DNA of 64,000 nt from Trichuris trichiura (lineage: Eukaryota > Nematoda > Enoplea > Trichinellida > Trichuridae), in assembly GCA_037903355.1 (NCBI GenBank), contig JBAJFE010000037.1, forward strand, positions 806,001 through 870,000. Direction: 5' to 3'. Positions 60,001 to 64,000 of the stretch are shown piece by piece (the first letter of the stretch is position 1; every line of letters begins with the position of its first letter). The notes under the pieces were generated by a model. It saw nothing but the letters and a program-made list of their open reading frames with translations. It ran no database searches and was not told where the DNA came from. A program made the translations under genes and the position numbers.

Positions 60001-61262
60001 AAAGCAAGTTGTGCACGACTGCCGCAAAATAAAAGCAGCCTAAACATCGCTCTACGCACTTCGTTTCACGTTAAAAAGGGAACGGAAGTGAAAGGAACGC
60101 TTTTCTAAAAACTGATAATTCGTAGTGGGAAAGAGACGGAGTTGAAGCCATCGGAGAAAATTTAAATGTAAACCTAGTCAATCACTACTGGGCACTGACC
60201 GCCACAAATAAAAATCCCTAACAATAGGTCATTTGAAATGAGCACAATAAGAAGACGCCTATCCGGCAAACTGCATCTGAAATCAGGACTGCGTGACGCT
60301 GCTGCAATTCAATCCTTATTTGGTATGCTGATAATATCATATCAAGATGACAGCCACCAAACAAAACCGTTATCTCCCTCGCATCAAGCCAGAATCGCAA
60401 TTCTGACAATTCTTCCGAGGCGAATGGAAAAACGTGAACATGTCGCCCGCAAAAACAACCACCGCTTTCACTTATGCTGTAGGAATTTACATGTTGGCAT
60501 CCAATAGAGTCAAACGAAACCGACCAAAAGTGAGGTGCCCAATGGAAAGGAAACGAAAACCCTTCGGGGAACGGTCGTTTTGGCTGTAGTAGAAGAATAG
60601 AATGTCAAAGAGACGCGTGCCATACTATTGCTCGAGATTTGCGCAAAGTTGACATCCGTTTCAAGGACGAACTGCAACGGAAATGTGCAACACTGAAACG
60701 CGCTCCAGATGGTTCGGTCAATGCTCGTCTGCAGTGAAGCGTCAACTTTCCTCAATTTGCGACCAAATTGTACAACGTCCCTTGATATAAAGTCGGTCTT
60801 TAATTATTCCGCTATACGCTATTGGGTGACCAGATGGAAGCTTACAATGATTCATCTTGACCATCTTTGCAACGTTTCGAACAAAAATTACAGCAGCCGA
60901 AAAAGGTGGTAGGCGAATGGAAAGTTTCTTTTTCGTTACACTGTCTCATACGACGTTTCTTGAGGACGGACACACAATGTTGACCAATTGGCGATAATTT
61001 TTCAATGCCACCATTATTCAATACGGTAGAGCGAATATTTCCAAGCCATTTTTCGCTGCTGCTCTCGCCCGACCCAATTGCAGTCGAAGTAGAGTTGAAC
61101 CGGCTGGCGTGACAGGACGGCGCGGTAAAAATTTAGGTCAAGCGTTTTTCGCCACGGTGATTGCTTTATTTAAATCAAACCTCACTATCATTCGCTCAAG
61201 AAGCGTACGTCACTGGAAAAGCCTCACTTTGAGACCGTTGCACACTGCTTCTCTGACACAAT
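57049..61262. other. gene-free interval with one degraded PLE-type tail
   Basis: At about 58110-58200 the sequence AGGGCTTGCTGATCCCGAAA then GCTTCGAACAT has the layout of the PLE tails, with the CTGANGA box degraded. ORFs elsewhere are at most about 90 codons and unrecognised. No tandem repeats or RNA genes seen. Confidence 0.4.
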
Positions 61263-61508
61263 ATGGCCTCGTTGTTGCCCAACACGCGCGAAATGCTGTG
61301 CAACATGGAACCACTGCGCATACCGCGACCGCAATTTGACGGAATGAAGTTTATCAAGCTTAATGAACAAAGGGGTTACTACATGACCGTTAGGGTTAAT
61401 GACAAGTCGCCAACTGACCGCCCTTCCATTGAAAATGTATTCAACAACAAGTCAAAAGAAGAAGAGAACGACGACGACGACAACTCGGACGAACAAACGC
61501 AGTCATGA
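61263..61508 (+). CDS. small protein with acidic C-terminus, 81 aa
   Basis: A single ORF from a true ATG. The N-terminal two-thirds looks globular or binding-motif-like (LRIPRPQFDGMKFIKLNEQ), the C-terminal third is strongly acidic (KEEENDDDDNSDEQ). A polyadenylation signal AATAAA lies at 61607, in good position. The gene converges on XPD, whose stop codon is at 61618-61620, so the transcripts probably overlap at their 3' ends. I recognise no family. A 5' exon may exist. Confidence 0.45.
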   Translation: MASLLPNTREMLCNMEPLRIPRPQFDGMKFIKLNEQRGYYMTVRVNDKSPTDRPSIENVFNNKSKEEENDDDDNSDEQTQS

Positions 61509-61617
61509 ACAGCCTCTCAACAACAAGATGCGCCATCTCTACTGGTGGGAAAGCGAAAGTAAGACCCGTTTCTTAGCATTTAGTGTACAATGGACTTTTA
61601 AAGAGCAATAAATCTTT

Positions 61618-64000
61618 TTATGTTACTTCCATATCACATGCATGCTGAGCCAGCTTTCGTCTCGTCTTCTCGTTAGAGATTTGTTCCGCTGTCAGCAGGG
61701 ATATGCCCAATTGATCCTCCTAAAGAGCAGGTTGCAGGAAAAAGAAAAGCGCAAACGCATTTGGCAATGTGTACACGGAAAAGTACGTTGTCAATTCATT
61801 CTTGAATTAAAAACACTCCAAGAATGAACGTGCCAACTGTATTTCGTCTTGCGGAGACAATATTACCCTTTCACCGCTGGAGATCGGCTACTGGTTCACT
61901 GCGCAAAAAGTCAGACGTAGGGACTGACTGGACGAGATGAGCAATCAAAAGTTTAAACGTGAAAGTGCGCGCGTCTCGCTCACTTAAACTATGTTTAAAA
62001 AAGCAGAGACTTGTCACCTAAACAAACTAACGGCGTCTCGACGGCATAGCGAAAAGTGCTTCAACAATCACACTGCTGCTGAGAGATGACATTTTGGATC
62101 TTTGTGCAAGAAAAAAAAGTCAAAACCACAATTGCATCGTTAAACAATATACCCACTAATTCACTGCACTAACGTGAAAGCAAAAGTCACGCGACTTTAC
62201 ATCTTAAAAACCTAAAGCTAATCAACAGCTACTAGCTGATGGTGATAGGTTTTTACATTTTTGAGTGGTCTTCATTCAAGCAATAAAGACGCACTTACCT
62301 GTCTAAACGGCTGCGCCATTAGTTTCAGCCATCGTTTCGACAACTGAACGGCTTCTTCTATAGATAAATTACTGTTTCCATTTTGAAGGTGATCCTGAAT
62401 CCATCTTGGCAGCTTATCTCGCTTGTCGTTTCTCGAGTATCTCTGCAAAAGTATCCTCAACATTTCACGGCCAACAAAAGGCTTAATAAGTCATGGTTAT
62501 TCCGAGGTAAGCTTCAGGAATAAATTCTATCCAGGCGCGGATTACCCTCAGTTCATTGTTTTTACATGAAAACAAAAAAGTCTGTCAACTTGACGAATTA
62601 TTGTGTAACTCGCCTAGAAAAATTTTAAAAAGTCTGCCAAGTTCGACATGAAACCTATTCATCATTAGCAGCGCTACTTAAATTGCAACGCATCAGGGAG
62701 AGAATAGCCATTGACAGTAAGCCACGATCTATACCACTGCGTTAAGATATATTGTCGTTATACAGAGCAGGTGAACTTTTAGCTGCCATTCAGTTTACAA
62801 GATGGCCAGCAAAGTATTTGAGAAATTGAAAATAAACTGCCAGTCGAACAAAAAGTGAATTTTACAAGTAAGAATTAAAATTCGTCTTTCGTTTACCCCG
62901 CGTATTTCGAACATTCAAAATACAAGAACAACAGACGCGCCTATGCAAGACAACTGTTAGTTGAAAGCCTAAGAACCAATCGCTACGGATGTTCACTAAC
63001 CTTGTCGGCAAATATCATCAAACCGTAATCGGCTTTGCTCCGCAACGACCGTCCCACACATTGGGCAGCTTGACGCATTGCATCGAAGGTTAAAAAGTCA
63101 TTCTCTCTTATGTTGAACTGGTCTCTCAAGTATTCCAATCTTGCACGGATAATTCGACTTTCCGTGTATATGTACGGTACACCCATCATTATAACGGCTC
63201 GGCCAATAGAAAAAAATATGTTATTTCAAAGAAGAGTGATATAAGGTAAACATTACCTAAGTGATATGAGAAGTCTACGCCTTCGGACACCTTTCCCCTG
63301 GCTACGGACAAAAGAACAGCGCCTCGACCACTCTCGCACGCCTGAAGTAAATTGCATTGCAAATAGGCATAAGAATGACCTGTCAAACAACCTTGGCATA
63401 GTTATGCAAAGCCAGAGCAGTTTCAACGGAATCCTTAGTCTCGATGAACAAAAGTTTATTCTTCATTATGCGATCCACCATTCCCTGAAAGGGTTTTCAC
63501 CTTTCCTTGATTTCAACAGCATCCACAACTAACCTGCTTGTACCAAAATGCCACCGTATTTTCCATGTATAAGTAGCTTGTAAAAAAACAAACAATTCCA
63601 TCGGGAATGACAGCACTCATCTCGAGCAAAAGGGTTCCGTAATTTCGCATCACGGAAGCGTCGTCGCGATCTTCGAACTTTGTTGTAATCGCTATTTGAT
63701 CATTACCTGTCAAAACGATTGCACGTCATCAAAAACAAACCGACCCGTTGCTTCAATCACCTTTGCTTACGATTAAAGGAAGCAGACAAGGACGTGCCAA
63801 AGTCATACTAAAGCTAGCCATTACGGCGGGATCAAAGTCGAGCATTTTTGGATACATATCCAGCGGACTAAGCGTCTTAAAAAATAATCGTAAAAAATAT
63901 TTAGATCGCTGTTTGCCCTTTCGACGTACTCCCGACGTGATGAGCACCGATTGAAAGCGATGAAAAACTGGCCGAATGGCTATCGACGGATCCATACAGC
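61618..64000 (-). CDS. ERCC2: TFIIH helicase XPD/ERCC2, 3' part (5' end outside the window)
   Basis: Eight exons on the minus strand: over 64000-63930, 63875-63761, 63706-63534, 63484-63392, 63341-63257, 63203-63001 (or 63197), 62442-62299 and 61719-61618. Intron phases agree and the joined protein follows human XPD to its C-terminus: [16 protein letters not shown], then [14 protein letters not shown] and [11 protein letters not shown]. Next come helicase motif V ([12 protein letters not shown]), [20 protein letters not shown], motif VI ([10 protein letters not shown]), [11 protein letters not shown] and a final [16 protein letters not shown] is the 5'-3' DNA helicase of TFIIH, with an iron-sulphur cluster in the N-terminal part that lies outside this window, acting in nucleotide excision repair and transcription initiation (family knowledge). 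The intron before 63203 has an odd acceptor; the last two introns exceed 550 nt. Confidence 0.96.

Overview
The window is eukaryotic nuclear DNA. Every recognisable gene is cut by GT-AG introns, many only about 50 nt long, there are no operons or ribosome-binding sites, and the background is AT-rich and full of decayed transposons. The conserved proteins (ecdysoneless, B9D2, ZIP9/SLC39A9, XPD/ERCC2) are animal-type. Tiny introns together with abundant Penelope-like retroelements (PLEs) and a FLYWCH protein best fit a nematode, perhaps an enoplean such as a whipworm relative. That taxonomic call is inference.

Layout. 0-1.5 kb: a SAM-PDZ adaptor gene (+), possibly missing its 5' end. 7.5-8.4 kb: a three-exon acetate/succinate transporter of the GPR1/FUN34/YaaH (SatP) family (+), an unusual family for an animal. 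12.4-13.5 kb: a secreted, histidine-rich Gly-X-Y protein (-). 17-18 kb: tentative exons of a membrane protein. From 10 to 48 kb the DNA is mostly mobile-element territory: four hAT-type non-autonomous elements with exact 8-bp target duplications, several PLE copies or fragments, PLE-type tails carrying hammerhead-ribozyme-like cores, two large foldback structures, and a GC-rich array of about 40-bp units (34.1-36.0 kb). 49.9-64 kb is gene-rich: a FLYWCH protein (-), ecdysoneless (+), B9D2 (-) head to head with ZIP9 (+), a small acidic ORF (+), and the 3' two-thirds of XPD (-) running off the right edge.

The recognisable genes do not form one pathway. XPD acts in TFIIH (transcription and DNA repair), ecdysoneless in PRPF8/R2TP-linked splicing and cell-cycle control, B9D2 at the ciliary transition zone, and ZIP9 in zinc transport. 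The strongest candidate for something undescribed is the 40-bp array. Each unit can form two hairpins, and in the diverged edge units the primary sequence has changed while the stems are retained, as expected if a folded RNA or DNA structure is maintained. The hammerhead-like PLE tails are the second point of interest.

Exon coordinates were worked out by hand from splice-site consensus, reading frame and remembered family conservation; no alignment or database search was run.
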